Of a stretch of DNA of 64,000 nt, positions 53,446 to 62,899 are shown in pieces. Within the stretch, counting starts at the first letter, position 1. Every line of letters begins with the position of its first letter. Source of the DNA: Pseudomonadota bacterium (lineage in GTDB: Bacteria > Pseudomonadota > Gammaproteobacteria > Burkholderiales > Rhodocyclaceae); contig JAGTRU010000026.1 of assembly GCA_018261905.1 (NCBI GenBank), positions 27,346 through 91,345 on the forward strand. Reading direction: 5' to 3'. The position numbers and the translations under genes are program-made. The notes beneath the pieces are model-generated. The model was not told the origin of the DNA. It ran no database searches and saw nothing but the letters and a program-made list of their open reading frames with translations.

Positions 53446-53922
53446 ATGCAAAAGTCGCTTCATATCGATCCGGCCAAATGTACCGGATGCCTGCAGTGCG
53501 AAATGGCCTGTTCCTACGAACATACCGGCACTATCAACCCCTCGAAGTCGCGCATCAAGGTGTTCAACTTCGAGGATGAAGGGCGAAAAGTTCCTTACAC
53601 CTGCACGCAATGCGCCGACGCCTGGTGCATGAACGCCTGCCCGGTCGAGGCCATTGTCATTGATGTATTTACCGGTGCCAAGGTGGTCAAGGAGGCGATC
53701 TGCGTCGGTTGCAAGGTGTGCACCATCGCCTGTCCGTTCGGCACGGTGAATTACATGGCGGATGTCGGCAAGGTCCAGAAATGTGACTTGTGCGACGGCG
53801 ATCCGAAGTGCGTGTCGGCCTGTCCGACGGCTGCCATCACCTATGTCGATGCCGACTGGACGGGCCTCGAACGCATGCGTTCCTGGGCGGCCAAGGCCAA
53901 CACTGCGAACGCCGCGGCGTAA
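53446..53922 (+). CDS. aorA: Tungsten aldehyde oxidoreductase, 4Fe-4S electron-transfer subunit
   Basis: 158 residues with 16 cluster-type Cys in four groups: CTGCLQCEMAC, CTQCADAWCMNAC, CVGCKVCTIAC and CDLCDGDPKCVSAC, so four 4Fe-4S clusters. This matches AorA of the Aromatoleum W-dependent aldehyde oxidoreductase, where AorA units form an electron-conducting chain. GGAGGAGACACC precedes the ATG. aorB follows after 12 bases. Confidence 0.9.
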   Translation: MQKSLHIDPAKCTGCLQCEMACSYEHTGTINPSKSRIKVFNFEDEGRKVPYTCTQCADAWCMNACPVEAIVIDVFTGAKVVKEAICVGCKVCTIACPFGTVNYMADVGKVQKCDLCDGDPKCVSACPTAAITYVDADWTGLERMRSWAAKANTANAAA

Positions 53923-53934
53923 GGAGAGAAAATC

Positions 53935-55782
53935 ATGGCATGGAACCGTAAAATCCTGCGCGTCGACCTGAGTGCCGGCACGTGCACCGCCGAACTCCTG
54001 AACATGGCGTGGGCCAACGATTACCTCGGCTCGCGCGGCCTCGCCTCGAAATACCTGGTCGAAGAAATCGATCCCAAGGTCGATCCGCTGGCCCCCGAGA
54101 ACAAGCTGATCATGGCCACCGGGCCGCTCACCGGCACCATGGCGTCCACCGGCGGGCGCTACACCGTGGTCACCAAGGGGGCGCTGACCAACGCCATCGC
54201 CTGCTCCAACTCGGGCGGTTTCTTTGGCGCCGAAATGAAATTTGCCGGTTGGGACATGATCATTTTCGAAGGCAAATCGGCCAAGCCGGTCTACCTCTAT
54301 CTCGAGAACGAGCGGGCCGAATTGCGCGATGCCGGGCATCTCTGGGGCAAGACCTGCTGGCAGACCGAGGAAACCATCAAGGCCAGCCACCAGGATCCGC
54401 AGATCCGGGTGTGTTCGATCGGCGGCGCCGGCGAGAACCAGGTGATGTTCGCCTGCATCGTTAACGATCTGCACCGCGCCGCCGGACGTTCCGGGGTCGG
54501 CGCCGTGATGGGCTCGAAGAACCTCAAGGCGGTGGCCATCCGCGGCACCCAGGGCGTTTCCGGGATCAAGGATTTCCCGGCCTTCCTGGCCGCTACCACG
54601 GCCGCCAAGAAAGTGCTGGCCGACAACGCGGTGACCGGTCAGGGGCTGCCCAAGTTCGGCACCCAGGTGCTGATGAACGTGATCAACGAAATCGGCGCCT
54701 TGCCGACCCGCAATCACCGCGACGTGCAGTTCGAAGATGCCGGCAAGATCTCGGCCGAAGCCATGCACGAAAAGCGGCCGAGCGACGGCAAGGCGCAACT
54801 CGTCACCAATGCCGCCTGCTTCGGGTGCACCATCGCCTGCGGCCGGATCGCCAAAATCGACGAAACCCATTTCAGCGTCAAGAACCAGCCAGAATACTGG
54901 GGTGCTTCCGGCGGCCTGGAGTACGAGGCCGCCTGGGCGCTCGGCGCGGCGAACGGGGTCGGCGACCTGGAAGCCCTGCAATACGCCAACCTGCTGTGCA
55001 ACGAGCACGGCATGGACCCGATCTCCTTCGGGGCGACGGTCGGCGCGGCGATGGAACTTTACGACCTGGGCATCCTCAGCCAGGAACAGATCGGCGTCGA
55101 TGCCAGGTTCGGTTCGGCCGAGGCGCTGTGCAAACTGGTCGAAATGACCGCCAAGGGCGAGGGCTTCGGCAAGGAACTGGGCCTGGGCAGTGCCCGCCTG
55201 TGCGCCAAGTACGGTCGCCCGGAACTGTCGATGAGCGTCAAGGGGCAGGAATTCCCGGCCTACGATTCGCGCGGCATCCAGGGCATGGGCCTGACCTACG
55301 CCACCTCCAACCGCGGCGCCTGCCATCTGCGTTCCTACACCGTGGCTTCGGAAGTGCTCGGCATTCCGGTCAAGACCGATCCCCTGAGCACCGAGGGCAA
55401 GCCGGAACTGGTCAAGGCCTTCCAGGATGCGACCAGTGTCTTCGACGCCGCCGGCATCTGCATCTTCACCAGCTTCGCGTGGACCCTGGCCGACGTGCAA
55501 CCGCAGATCCAGGCGGCCTGTGAGGGCGACTGGTCGATGGACAAGTTGAATCTGGTCGGCGAGCGGATCTGGAACATGGAGCGCCAGTTCAACCTGGCTG
55601 CCGGCTTTACCGCCCGGGACGACGACCTGCCGATCCGCCTGAAGACGGAGCCGGCCAAGACTGGGCCGGCCAAAGGCCTGGTCAGTGGGATCGACCAGAT
55701 GCGGCCGGAGTACTACAAAGTTCGCGGCTGGACGCCGCAGGGCATCCCGGAGGCGGTCACCCTCGAACGCCTCGGGCTGTAG
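53935..55782 (+). CDS. aorB: Tungsten-containing aldehyde oxidoreductase catalytic subunit
   Basis: 615 residues, AOR/FOR family. N-terminal half binds the tungsten bis-pyranopterin (SRGLASKYLVEEIDP, FAGWDMIIFEGKSAK, CSNSGGFFGAEMKFAGW). The 4Fe-4S cluster is held by CFGCTIACGRI and a late Cys in AGICIFTSF. It oxidises aldehydes to acids or, in reverse, reduces acids. GGAGAGAAAATC precedes the ATG. An intrinsic terminator follows the gene. Confidence 0.92.
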   Translation: MAWNRKILRVDLSAGTCTAELLNMAWANDYLGSRGLASKYLVEEIDPKVDPLAPENKLIMATGPLTGTMASTGGRYTVVTKGALTNAIACSNSGGFFGAEMKFAGWDMIIFEGKSAKPVYLYLENERAELRDAGHLWGKTCWQTEETIKASHQDPQIRVCSIGGAGENQVMFACIVNDLHRAAGRSGVGAVMGSKNLKAVAIRGTQGVSGIKDFPAFLAATTAAKKVLADNAVTGQGLPKFGTQVLMNVINEIGALPTRNHRDVQFEDAGKISAEAMHEKRPSDGKAQLVTNAACFGCTIACGRIAKIDETHFSVKNQPEYWGASGGLEYEAAWALGAANGVGDLEALQYANLLCNEHGMDPISFGATVGAAMELYDLGILSQEQIGVDARFGSAEALCKLVEMTAKGEGFGKELGLGSARLCAKYGRPELSMSVKGQEFPAYDSRGIQGMGLTYATSNRGACHLRSYTVASEVLGIPVKTDPLSTEGKPELVKAFQDATSVFDAAGICIFTSFAWTLADVQPQIQAACEGDWSMDKLNLVGERIWNMERQFNLAAGFTARDDDLPIRLKTEPAKTGPAKGLVSGIDQMRPEYYKVRGWTPQGIPEAVTLERLGL

Positions 55783-55795
55783 CCGGGTAGTCGTC

Positions 55796-55826
55796 GGCGG
55801 GGTGGCGGACGCCGCCCCGCCTTTTT
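55796..55826 (+). terminator. Internal terminator between aorB and aorC
   Basis: Arms GGCGGGGTGGCG (55796-55807) and CGCCGCCCCGCC (55810-55821), one G-T pair, followed by TTTTT (55822-55826). It should attenuate transcription of aorC and the genes beyond relative to aorAB. Confidence 0.8.
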
Positions 55827-55844
55827 CCCCACGGAGAAAAGTAC

Positions 55845-57092
55845 ATGAAACACATCATCCTCGGCAACGGACCGGCGGGTGTGGTGGCCGCCGAAACCTT
55901 GCGCCGTAGCGCCCCGCAGGACGACATCCTGCTCGTCGGCAAGGAGGACGCGCCGCCCTATTCGCGGATGGCCATTCCCTATTTGCTGGAAGGCGATATC
56001 GACGAATCGGGCACCTATCTGCGCAAGTCCGACGACCATTTCGCCCGCCTGGGCATCGCGCAGCATTGCGGTCGCGCCGTCGCTCTCGATACCGAGCGGC
56101 GCACCCTGTTGTTTGCCGATGGCCATTTCGAAAGCTATGACCGCCTGCTCATCGCCACCGGTTCGCATCCGGTGCGGCCGCCGATTCCCGGCATCGACCT
56201 GGAACAGGTCAAAACCTGCTGGACCCTGGACGATGCGCGCGCCATCGCGGCCATGGCGATGCCCGGCAAACGGGTGCTGCAACTGGGCGCCGGCTTCATC
56301 GGCTGCATCATCATGGAAGCCCTGGTCAAGCGTGGCGTCGACCTGACGGTGATTGAAATGGGCGATCGCATGGTGCCGCGCATGATGACGCCGCAAGCCG
56401 GCGGCATGATCAAAAGCTGGGTCGAGAAGCAGGGCGTCAAGGTCCTGACCCGCGTCGGCGTCGACCGCATCGAGCGCGGCAGCAACGCCCCGCTGCGCGT
56501 CACCCTGACCACCGGCCAACACCACGATTGCGACCTGCTCATCGTTGCCGCCGGCGTCGTGCCCAATGTCGCCTTCCTTGAAGAGACCCCTATTCATGTC
56601 GCCAAGGGCATCCTGGTCGACGACCGGATGCAGACCTCGGTCGCCGGCATTTACGCCGCCGGCGACGTTGCCGAGGCCCCGGACCTGCAGTCCGGTCGCC
56701 ACCTGGTCGCCGCCATCCAGCCCAATGCCGCCGACCAGGCGCGGGTCGCCGCGCTCAACATGGCCGGCCAGCCGGCGCGCATGAAAGGCGTGCTGGCCAT
56801 CAATGTCCTCGATTCCCTGGGCATGATCTCGACCTCCTTTGGCGAATGGCAGGGCGTGCCGGGCGGCGAGGGCGTCGAACGTGGCGACGAGGCGCTGGGC
56901 CGCTACATCAGTCTGCAATTCGACGGCGATGTCCTGGTCGGCGCCACCGCCATCGGCCTCACCGAACACGTCGGCGTGCTGCGCGGCCTGATCCAGGCCA
57001 AGACCCGGCTGGGCGACTGGAAGAAAATCCTGCTCACCACGCCGACCCGCTTCGCCGAGGCTTATCTCGCCTGCCAGCGACCGCATAGCTGA
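55845..57092 (+). CDS. aorC: AOR FAD/NAD(P)-binding subunit
   Basis: 415 residues. Pyridine nucleotide-disulfide oxidoreductase fold: FAD motif ILGNGPAGVVAAETL, NAD motif LQLGAGFIGCIIMEAL, and second FAD motif IYAAGDVAEAPDL. AorC passes electrons from the AorAB unit to NAD+. ACGGAGAAAAGTAC precedes the ATG. Overlaps the MoaD-like gene by one base. Confidence 0.9.
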   Translation: MKHIILGNGPAGVVAAETLRRSAPQDDILLVGKEDAPPYSRMAIPYLLEGDIDESGTYLRKSDDHFARLGIAQHCGRAVALDTERRTLLFADGHFESYDRLLIATGSHPVRPPIPGIDLEQVKTCWTLDDARAIAAMAMPGKRVLQLGAGFIGCIIMEALVKRGVDLTVIEMGDRMVPRMMTPQAGGMIKSWVEKQGVKVLTRVGVDRIERGSNAPLRVTLTTGQHHDCDLLIVAAGVVPNVAFLEETPIHVAKGILVDDRMQTSVAGIYAAGDVAEAPDLQSGRHLVAAIQPNAADQARVAALNMAGQPARMKGVLAINVLDSLGMISTSFGEWQGVPGGEGVERGDEALGRYISLQFDGDVLVGATAIGLTEHVGVLRGLIQAKTRLGDWKKILLTTPTRFAEAYLACQRPHS

Positions 57093-57343
57093 TGCGCCTC
57101 ACCGTCAAGCTCTACGCCACGCTGGCCGACTACCTACCGGCCGGCAGCCGCCACAACCGGGTGGCCGTCGACGTCGGCGAAGCCGCCTCGGTCAGCGAGG
57201 TGCTGGCGCCCTACGCCATTCCGGCCAAGCAAACCCATCTCGTGCTGCTCAATGGCGTCTTCATTCCCGCCGAAAAGCGCGCCTCGACCCGACTCAAGGA
57301 AGACGACACCCTGGCCGTCTGGCCGCCGATCGCCGGTGGCTGA
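57092..57343 (+). CDS. aorD: MoaD/ThiS-like sulfur carrier of the AOR operon
   Basis: 83 residues, beta-grasp fold ending in the essential Gly-Gly (VWPPIAGG). MoaD-type proteins carry the thiocarboxylate that builds the pyranopterin dithiolene; one inside an AOR operon probably serves tungsten cofactor assembly. Starts MRLTVKLYATLADYLPAG, one base overlapping aorC. Confidence 0.87.
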   Translation: MRLTVKLYATLADYLPAGSRHNRVAVDVGEAASVSEVLAPYAIPAKQTHLVLLNGVFIPAEKRASTRLKEDDTLAVWPPIAGG

Positions 57344-57641
57344 GGCGCCGTTTCCCTGGAGCGGCCAGACGGTGCGCCAGCTGGGCAGCAGCGCTGCCGA
57401 ATTCGAGCGGGTGCTCCGCCTACTCTTCCCCGACGGCATCCGCGCCGATCCCGACGGACTGACGCTGTCCTGCGAAAACACCCAAATCCGCTTTGCCATC
57501 CGGACCGAAGACAGCCGGCGCCTCGGCTCCCTGCAACTCCCCACCATCCACCTTGAAATCAGCCTCCTGGCAGGCGAAGCGGCAACCGCCACCAGACTGC
57601 TGGCGCTGATTGACCAGGCGAATCAACGGGGCGGCGGCTGA
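57336..57641 (+). CDS. AOR-operon protein of unknown function (101 aa)
   Basis: GTG start overlapping the aorD stop by 8 bases. Sequence starts MAEAPFPWSGQTVRQLGSS and includes FERVLRLLFPDGIRADPDG and LPTIHLEISLLAGEA, an alpha-beta protein of about 11 kDa with no Cys motif repeats. The overlap argues that it is expressed with aorC-aorD, perhaps in maturation. No family recognised. Confidence 0.6.
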   Translation: MAEAPFPWSGQTVRQLGSSAAEFERVLRLLFPDGIRADPDGLTLSCENTQIRFAIRTEDSRRLGSLQLPTIHLEISLLAGEAATATRLLALIDQANQRGGG

Positions 57642-57813
57642 GCTCGAACGCCATCTCCGGCGACCGGCGATGGCCGGGGAAATCGAGCGCCGGGTAGGGG
57701 CTGAACGAAAAATCGCCCGGCTGGCCGTTGCGTCGAACGTGACCACTCTACTCGTTGCAAACCAGTCTCAAGCCGGATGGTTGCTTGGTTAAAAACCGTT
57801 ACTGCAGTCAAAA

Positions 57814-58076
57814 GCTTTATTAACATCGTGCACCATGTTGCCATCATCTTTGTAGGGGTTTGCCTCGCCAGGTCTGACGTGGCGCATGTAGGCATCCTGC
57901 AACTTGGGCGGCACGGTTGCGAAATCGGTAACGAGTCGATCCTTGGGTAGCACCTTGTCCAGCAGTTTCTTTATCCTTCGGCGCATAGCCTGCGGCAACA
58001 CGACCGCCTAGGGCAAGGCGTGAAAGTCTCTTTGGCCACCCCGTTTCGGTATCGGCAAAACGGGACATGTCATTAG
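57814..58076 (-). pseudogene. Duplicated, frameshifted fragment of the phospholipase effector C-terminal region
   Basis: This segment repeats 59970-60234 (reverse strand) at high identity, from NDMSRFADTETGWPKRL through PYKDD...VHDVNKAF. It is 263 bases against 265 in the intact gene; the two missing bases near 57973 shift the frame. It therefore cannot encode the intact domain. It looks like a remnant of a former second effector copy. Confidence 0.78.
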
Positions 58077-58112
58077 GCTGGATCGCTGATCGCGGCCCCA
58101 TAGTCGTTACCG

Positions 58113-59774
58113 TCAAAATCGTTTCGGCTGACCGTTCGGGTACATCCAGTCGGCGTTTTCTTTGATGTCGAAAGCTTTCTGGAAAGCCGCATAGTCTTTC
58201 CATTTGACAGTGCCATCAGGCAGGCCGTAGTAGAACTCCAGTTGTGCAGGTTTGGGCTGAGCAGTCTTGCCGCGGTTGTTCCAGGCCTTCTTGGCATCGC
58301 GCGCCAGATCGATCAGCGGACCAATTCTGCCTGATGCCGGGGCGTCGCCGTAGAACACCTCTTTTGAGACATTCGTCCAACTGATGGCGACCAGCTTTTC
58401 GTTACCCTTGGCGTCGTACTCGTAGACACGCTGAACAAGGTTTTTGGGCTTGACCGCGTATTTCTCCAGATGCTCTTCGTAATAGAGGCTGTGTGATGGG
58501 TCGTTGGCGCGGTCGGTGTTGATGACGCGTACCAGACGACCGTCCTTGTACTGTTCCTCGCGCAACAGTGTGTTGTTATAGGTGTTCAGCCAGACACGAG
58601 CTGTTAGCTGCGAACTTCCGGCCGGAAAGGCTTCCATCATGCGGGCAATGCCACCACCGGTTTCGAGCACACGGCGAAAGTTGTAGATTTTTGAGAAGTC
58701 ATCGAGCAGGTTGACCGGTGCATCGTGAAGCGGAAAGAAGTATGTCCCGACTTTGTCGCGATATCTTTCGCTGGTGTTAACCGCATTGTTATCTCGCGGA
58801 GCGACTTCATCGACGGCTCCGGTAATGTGCCGTATTCCAACCTTGTCATCGGTTTCCGCCTCCACTTGATAACCGTTAACCAGGAAAGACCATATCTGCC
58901 ACCACCGATTGGTTTTGTTCGGACTGCTGATGTTCTGGACCGAACGGGTCAGTTTTCCGGTGGAGTCATACCGATATTCAAAGTACTCAGCGCTCTCGGC
59001 TCTGATATTGGTGCAATCTGGAGCGTTGTCAGAAAAACCATCGGCATAACGCCAGAGCCTGCCATCGCCCTGGTATAGGCGACAGGACAAGCGGTGTTGG
59101 CTCTCGAATTGCCAGTCCGTCGGTTTTGCCGAGCCTTCCTCCCAATTGAGTTCTTGGAAGTTCGCGATCTCGACAAGGTGTCCTGCAGCATCGTAACGGT
59201 AACGCGTCGCCGCAATCGGGACGTAGGTCTTGGCGATTTCTGCCAGAACTGGATTGTGAGTCTGGCTGGGTTGAGGAGGACGATCCAGGTGCTGGCCCGA
59301 AAAGTTGTAATGTTTCTCGCGTGGTATCGTTTGGTACTCACCCCGTTTGGCGCTCGTGGAGACGAAAGCCATCACTTTCCGGTTTTTCCATTCCTCCCGC
59401 CTGCAGAGACGTCGTCCGCCCTTCCCATCTGATTCATAGAAGTAAAGATAGCCTCCATGAATGGATAATTTTTTGCGATCGAACTTTTGTGGATCGGCGA
59501 GGTTTGCTGGTTGTTCCGGGAGATTTGTTTCCCACGATTCCGCCCGGATTTCCGGCGAAATTGGCTCGCCCACTTCGGGGTATTCTTCTGAGAAGGAAGC
59601 CTTCCGATTGGCTGGGTTGGGGCGCTGAATATCGAAGAACACCTCATGCTCTTTGCCGGGGGATCGGCCAGCGTCCTTGAGGTCGTTACATCCGGTAGTC
59701 AGTGGCGGCAGATATTGCTCGGTCGCCTGGGTGCCGCCAGCGACAGCCAGCAAAAACGAGATCCACCATTTCAT
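58113..59774 (-). CDS. Putative periplasmic immunity protein with YD-like repeats
   Basis: 553 residues. Signal peptide MKWWISFLLAVAGGTQATE, then several YD/RHS-like repeats (RYRYDAAGHLVEIANF, EYRYDSTGKLTRSVQN, RVYEYDAKGNEKLVAI) within a mainly beta protein. Overlaps the effector stop by 4 bases (ATGA). Tle5-type phospholipase effectors act in the periplasm and are paired with secreted immunity proteins, so position and signal peptide support an immunity role. The fold is not a known Tli family. Confidence 0.65.
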   Translation of the reverse strand: MKWWISFLLAVAGGTQATEQYLPPLTTGCNDLKDAGRSPGKEHEVFFDIQRPNPANRKASFSEEYPEVGEPISPEIRAESWETNLPEQPANLADPQKFDRKKLSIHGGYLYFYESDGKGGRRLCRREEWKNRKVMAFVSTSAKRGEYQTIPREKHYNFSGQHLDRPPQPSQTHNPVLAEIAKTYVPIAATRYRYDAAGHLVEIANFQELNWEEGSAKPTDWQFESQHRLSCRLYQGDGRLWRYADGFSDNAPDCTNIRAESAEYFEYRYDSTGKLTRSVQNISSPNKTNRWWQIWSFLVNGYQVEAETDDKVGIRHITGAVDEVAPRDNNAVNTSERYRDKVGTYFFPLHDAPVNLLDDFSKIYNFRRVLETGGGIARMMEAFPAGSSQLTARVWLNTYNNTLLREEQYKDGRLVRVINTDRANDPSHSLYYEEHLEKYAVKPKNLVQRVYEYDAKGNEKLVAISWTNVSKEVFYGDAPASGRIGPLIDLARDAKKAWNNRGKTAQPKPAQLEFYYGLPDGTVKWKDYAAFQKAFDIKENADWMYPNGQPKRF

Positions 59775-62700
59775 ATCGCAACTTCCTTCTGCTCGTCGGC
59801 CTGATCGGCGGAAGCCATCGCAGAGTCAGTGCTTGGGCGGGACTGCCTGTTTTCCGCGGTCATGAAGGCTCCCGTTTTGCCACCCAGCCAGACATCATGC
59901 TCTTCGCTGCCGAACATCAAGGGCATTTCGACCCAGAAGCCGGATAACCCATTCTGGAGTTCGGCAAATGCTTTATTAACATCGTGCACCATGTCGTCAT
60001 CATCTTTGTAGGGGTTTGCCTCGCCAGGTTTGACGTGGCGCATGTAGGCGTCCTGCAGTTTGGGGGGCACGGTTGCGAAATCGGTAACGAGTCGATCCTT
60101 GGGTAGCATCTTGTCCAGCAGCTTCTTTTTGTCCTTCGGCGTATAGCCTGCTGCAACACGACCGCCTAGGGCAAGGCGTGAAAGTCTCTTCGGCCAACCC
60201 GTTTCAGTATCGGCAAAACGGGACATGTCATTAGTTGGTACATGCTGGAAAACCTTTGAATAGGTTTGGGCATTCGTCCTCGCCAGAGTCTGGATTGCCT
60301 TCCTGGTTCCTACCGAGACAGGTTTGTCGAGATTTACCCCCGGCGGCAAGGCGGCTTTTCCTGTGCGCGGAGGATATTTCAATTTATTTGCGTATGGAGG
60401 AGGCTCGTCATTTTTCTTGCCAGGACGGTCTGCACGCATGAAGGCATCCTTGTCCACATCCATCCCCAAATGCTTTTGCCAGAGCTTCTTGCGCAGTTCG
60501 CGAGCGAACTTCCGTGTCGTTACCTTGTAGCCCGTGCCGAGGTCCATGGCTTCAGTGTCGTTGTCGACAATAACCGCCGCAAGCTCTGTATCGCCGTCGC
60601 CTTGCAGGCTGCGATCATTGATGTTGGCGCTGCCGATGATGGCGATGGCATCGTCGACGATCATCAGCTTGGCGTGCACATAGACTTGCTCGGTGATGAC
60701 AAACTGGCCTTTGAGCGTTTGTGCCGAGACCTTGCGTTCTTTGCTGCGCTCGTCGCGCTCGAACCAGGCGGTGGCACCCCAACTGCGAAGATTGAGGAAG
60801 GTCAGATAGAGACTCCAGGAGTCAATGGAAATTTCTGCCTCGACCTGCTTGTCGCTCGGGCGTTTGTCGCAGGGGATTTTGTTGTTCTTGCGAGCGATGA
60901 ATTCACACACCCGCCAAATCAGACTGCGCTTGCCTTGCCTGATGGTTTGTAGAGCCCAGTACTGTTGTTTGGCAACGGAACCCGAGGAGAGATTTCCTTC
61001 TGGGTGTACCGGCATCACGACATAGACGTGGAAGAGCCTGCCCTGTTGTACTGCCACAGCGATACGGGCAGCAATTTCGTCAATGATGACATTCTTGGTT
61101 GGGCTAGCTTCGAAACTTTTCGATTTTTTGCAATCGCTTAGGAAAAACTGGTTTTCGATATAAATGAAGGCTTCCGCTTTACGAATCGAGTGCACCATCG
61201 CCTCAAGGATGCCATCCATGTTGCCGCTGCCCATATTGGCATATTCGCTTTTATCTTCTGCCAACCCAGCATCGCTAACCGGGTGAAGGGATTCGAATTT
61301 CGCCTCTTTCTGCCAGAGGCTTGCGCTCATGGAGCGGACAATTTGAACTGTAACATTCCCTGCCGAACCATGCTGTGTAATGTCGCCGAATACCGCATTC
61401 TGGGTTCCCCATCGCGCCAGCCAGCGACTGCTGAGCGGCTTGATGCCAAACTTGCTGTTTTCTTTGTCCTGGTTCACGGCAACATTCCAGCGCCGAATGA
61501 AATTGCGATAGACGTCGAAGACAGCCGGCCCCTTAATGCGGCAATGTACATCTTGCCAAGGCATACGCGGTTGACAACCTTCCTCGAAAACAAAATCGTC
61601 AATTATTTGAGAAGGCAGGTCGTTAATGTCTTGCCACAAACGTAGTGCATCTTGCTTGAGCAAGGTGGGATTTTTGGCATAGCGTTCAATATCGCCAAGG
61701 TCGTCGCTGATATCACGCATTTTGTCATTAAACCAGTTCTCGATACTGGCCTCGTTCTTGCCAATCCAGTCCAACGCAGCATCGAGTGTTGCGTCCAGTG
61801 CCTTATTAAGCTGCTTGGCGGTGATCATGATTAGCTGGAGGTCGGCACTCCACGAGCGAATCAAACCATTGGTGATATTGCCTTGAAGAATGTCATGGTA
61901 AGCCTTCGATTTATCACTGGCGTATTGATCAAGTGTTCGGTCAATGGCGATTGCGATCGCACGCAATCGGCGGTAGGTCGTCTTGAAGTAATCGGATATC
62001 TGCTCCGGTAGCGCCATGGCGTCGAGCTGTACGACGATCTGATCGATGGAAAAGCCCTTGTCCCACATTTCCTTGGCACGTTGCATCAGAATGCCAATGA
62101 TGTAGTAAGGGGGGGAAAATCCGGGATGCTCACCGCCAAAATTTACGTCGGCCGGCTTGCTTTGCCCCGCCCAAGGTTTGGTCAGTTTTATCTCTTCGGC
62201 AGTGAGTAAGCGGCCGGCTGGAAGTCCAGGGTTGTACATATCATTGATCCTGTGCAGCACCGGATCAATTACCACGTCAAAATTGTTGTCACACCACCGT
62301 CCGTAGGAAAGGTCCATCCCGCCGACGAATGCAATCGTACCGTCTACAACCACGGTTTTCTGATGATGGGCGAAGGCGATATTTTCAAATGCGCGGCCGG
62401 TCATCGGCTTTTGCAAGGCAACCTCGAGCGGCAGGTTCGTAGCGGGATTACGCTTAGGCCCCTTTCCTTTTGCGAAGTCTTGGTCGGTGGGGTTCAATTT
62501 CATCAATTGCTGACGGACATGGTTTTCGTGGGTGTAGAGAGCAGCTTCAACGCTGTCATAAAGCAACACCTTGACTTCAATCCCTTCCTCCACTTTCTTA
62601 GCTAGAAGCTCGCTGAGACGCCCTGAATAGTTGGATGAGCCACGATTCATCAACTCAACATCAAAATCCATTTGCCAATCGGCTAAGAGAATAAATTTCT

Positions 62701-62890
62701 TCGCACCGGTAATTGCCGCTGCTACTTGCTCAAACATCTCTTTGCCCGTGGTTATGGCCGTCACCTCGTTGCCGTGTCGTGGCATCGCGAAACATGGGGC
62801 GCTACGCTGGAAACAATCGCCAGAAATTGTATGACGCGTATCCGCACAAAGGCTGACGTTCGGAACGGTATTTGTGGGACTAATGGCCAT
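59771..62890 (-). CDS. Type VI secretion phospholipase D effector (Tle5-like)
   Basis: 1039 residues from ATG 62890 (AGAGG upstream). Two HKD motifs: HHQKTVVVDGTIAFVGGMD (about 176-194) and HAKLMIVDDAIAIIGSAN (about 739-756). Length and the two widely spaced motifs match Tle5-type PLDs, which hydrolyse phosphatidylethanolamine in the target periplasm. It follows vgrG by 9 bases and precedes the putative immunity gene, a classic effector cassette. A region of about 265 bases of its 3' end is duplicated downstream. Confidence 0.88.
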   Translation of the reverse strand: MAISPTNTVPNVSLCADTRHTISGDCFQRSAPCFAMPRHGNEVTAITTGKEMFEQVAAAITGAKKFILLADWQMDFDVELMNRGSSNYSGRLSELLAKKVEEGIEVKVLLYDSVEAALYTHENHVRQQLMKLNPTDQDFAKGKGPKRNPATNLPLEVALQKPMTGRAFENIAFAHHQKTVVVDGTIAFVGGMDLSYGRWCDNNFDVVIDPVLHRINDMYNPGLPAGRLLTAEEIKLTKPWAGQSKPADVNFGGEHPGFSPPYYIIGILMQRAKEMWDKGFSIDQIVVQLDAMALPEQISDYFKTTYRRLRAIAIAIDRTLDQYASDKSKAYHDILQGNITNGLIRSWSADLQLIMITAKQLNKALDATLDAALDWIGKNEASIENWFNDKMRDISDDLGDIERYAKNPTLLKQDALRLWQDINDLPSQIIDDFVFEEGCQPRMPWQDVHCRIKGPAVFDVYRNFIRRWNVAVNQDKENSKFGIKPLSSRWLARWGTQNAVFGDITQHGSAGNVTVQIVRSMSASLWQKEAKFESLHPVSDAGLAEDKSEYANMGSGNMDGILEAMVHSIRKAEAFIYIENQFFLSDCKKSKSFEASPTKNVIIDEIAARIAVAVQQGRLFHVYVVMPVHPEGNLSSGSVAKQQYWALQTIRQGKRSLIWRVCEFIARKNNKIPCDKRPSDKQVEAEISIDSWSLYLTFLNLRSWGATAWFERDERSKERKVSAQTLKGQFVITEQVYVHAKLMIVDDAIAIIGSANINDRSLQGDGDTELAAVIVDNDTEAMDLGTGYKVTTRKFARELRKKLWQKHLGMDVDKDAFMRADRPGKKNDEPPPYANKLKYPPRTGKAALPPGVNLDKPVSVGTRKAIQTLARTNAQTYSKVFQHVPTNDMSRFADTETGWPKRLSRLALGGRVAAGYTPKDKKKLLDKMLPKDRLVTDFATVPPKLQDAYMRHVKPGEANPYKDDDDMVHDVNKAFAELQNGLSGFWVEMPLMFGSEEHDVWLGGKTGAFMTAENRQSRPSTDSAMASADQADEQKEVAI

Positions 62891-62899
62891 GCTCAACCT

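Noticed and set aside
57610..57792. 60-codon forward frame after the last aor-operon gene
   Set aside because: It overlaps the end of the previous gene, has no ribosome-binding site and no resemblance to anything; it ends next to the effector remnant.
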